Assembly: GCF_000620665.1 (NCBI RefSeq)
Contig: NZ_KK211162.1
Location: 310,001 to 374,000 of the forward strand
Length of the DNA: 64,000 bases
Source of the DNA: Sphingomonas sp. URHD0057
GTDB lineage: Bacteria; Pseudomonadota; Alphaproteobacteria; Sphingomonadales; Sphingomonadaceae
Direction of reading: 5' to 3'
A model generated the notes under the pieces. It worked only from the letters and a program-made list of their open reading frames with translations, ran no database searches and was not told the DNA's origin. Positions 63,222 through 64,000 of the stretch are shown in pieces. How positions within the stretch are numbered: position 1 is the first letter of the stretch; every line of letters begins with the position of its first letter. The translations under genes and the position numbers were made by a program.

Positions 63222-64000
63222 AGCCTTCGAGCTCTTGCCGCAATTCGCCAACCGACATCCGGTTCCACCGCGGGTCCCACGGCGACTCGGTGCCCGATTC
63301 GGCGTCCAGATAGCCCGGCCGAATCCATTCGCTTGGCGCCACTTCCGGCAGCGATTCCGCCAGTTGCGCCATGTCGAACGGCGAATGGAAGGCGAAGCCG
63401 ACCTGGTCGCCGACGGCCCAGGCGACCGTGCCCGACACCGAAATGGCGTCGCTCAGCTCGAGCAGCGGCTCGGTGCCGACGCGAACCGGGGTGGTGCATT
63501 CGATCATCGCCCCGGTGGTGGAGATATTGCGCACGCGGATCGGCGAGGATTGATAATCGTGGTGGAGGACGCCGGTCCAGATGAGCGGATGCCGGCGCGC
63601 GATGCGCTGCTCGGATTCGGCATCGATTTGCGGCTCCAGGTCGACCTTTCTCGTCCGCTCGCTGCGCGGCAGCTCGAAAGCGACGTCGCCGAAGTTGCGG
63701 GCAAGCACATCCTTGAGCAGCGCCTCGCGCTCGCTCGCCTTGCAATCGAGCCGCGTCTCGTGGGCGAACTCGAGTCCGAAACGGTCGTCGCGAATCCATC
63801 GGACGACGCACTCGACCTGACCATTCTCACCGAGGTGGAGCTCGACGCTGTCCCACAGCTTGAGCGGGAGCGTGCCGGCGATCATCGCGCCGCCGCCGGA
63901 AACGTTGATCAGCTCGACGTCCCGCTTGCGCCGTCCGATGCGGATTGCCGCATTCTCGCCGTTCAGGCGGTGGCGGTCGCCGCTGCGCTGGTTGCTGGAC
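63208..64000 (-). CDS. Double PilZ-domain protein, 5'-truncated by the window edge
   Basis: 263 residues are visible; the frame is open to the last base, so the start is beyond 64000. Two PilZ domains are present: the first with RHRLNGENAAIRIG ... LINVSGGGAMI at the window edge, the second with IARRHPLIW ... RNISTTGAMIECTT near the middle. PilZ domains bind cyclic di-GMP, though sphingomonad versions are often degenerate: the N-terminal R-x-x-x-R motif is only partly kept. An internal ATG at 63885 should not be used as the start. Confidence 0.85.
   Translation of the reverse strand, partial: SSNQRSGDRHRLNGENAAIRIGRRKRDVELINVSGGGAMIAGTLPLKLWDSVELHLGENGQVECVVRWIRDDRFGLEFAHETRLDCKASEREALLKDVLARNFGDVAFELPRSERTRKVDLEPQIDAESEQRIARRHPLIWTGVLHHDYQSSPIRVRNISTTGAMIECTTPVRVGTEPLLELSDAISVSGTVAWAVGDQVGFAFHSPFDMAQLAESLPEVAPSEWIRPGYLDAESGTESPWDPRWNRMSVGELRQELEGFMKR

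Overview
The window looks like chromosomal DNA of a sphingomonad (Alphaproteobacteria, Sphingomonadales). The evidence is high GC coding sequence, a split ATP synthase F0 operon (atpI-B-E-F'-F), the VRPEPVEG/SFDKLRTNG type of palindromic repeat seen in this group, PhaR-linked PHA genes, and many GTG/TTG starts. It is dense: I count about 60 genes, one tRNA and only one gene-free stretch over 300 bases. No phage, transposase, integrase or CRISPR array is visible.

Layout. 1-5.3 kb: a 5'-truncated hypothetical protein, radC, and a ydbH-ynbE-ydbL cluster (an AsmA-like envelope bridge). 5.4-7.9 kb: ATP synthase F0 genes. 8.0-21.4 kb: a phenylacetate region with paaZ, paaG, paaI and paaABCE (no paaD), followed directly by an aromatic aminotransferase, a fused E1 alpha/beta 2-oxoacid dehydrogenase and its E2. 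Together these could carry phenylalanine through phenylpyruvate to phenylacetyl-CoA and then to ring epoxidation, without a phenylacetate-CoA ligase. 21.4-24.9 kb: a sulfate ABC transporter (sbp-cysT-cysW-cysA). 25-28 kb: an overlapping nucleotidyltransferase-like/metallophosphoesterase pair and a secreted amidohydrolase. 28.1-31.5 kb: a glycosyltransferase, tRNA-Arg(CCG) with a partial copy of its 3' end, a frameshifted tag, a PhaC-like hydrolase and phaR. 32.0-32.2 kb: a small transcription unit encoding a 16-residue peptide behind an extraordinarily long Shine-Dalgarno match. 32.3-40.1 kb: a histone-H1-like protein, an ABC exporter, a 1283-residue VCBS/RTX surface protein and phaZ. 40.2-49.9 kb: a DUF885 lipoprotein, an MFS exporter, DUF4126, a secreted HExxH protein, a slipin, thiolase, MaoC, MscS and topoisomerase IB. 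50-52.7 kb: small proteins and an S24 repressor with palindromes upstream. 52.8-59 kb: tamA-tamB. 59-64 kb: two transporters, a polytopic membrane protein and a 5'-truncated double-PilZ protein.

Most of the window is ordinary housekeeping and catabolic gene content. The items most worth follow-up are the 32.0-32.2 kb leader-peptide/RNA unit with two competing hairpins, the phenylalanine-to-phenylacetyl-CoA module, the repeat element translated in frame inside the E2 linker, the nucleotidyltransferase/phosphoesterase pair behind an EcfG-type promoter match, and the duplicated tRNA 3' end next to a frameshifted DNA-repair gene. Functions are assigned from recognised sequence motifs and family knowledge only; no database search was possible.
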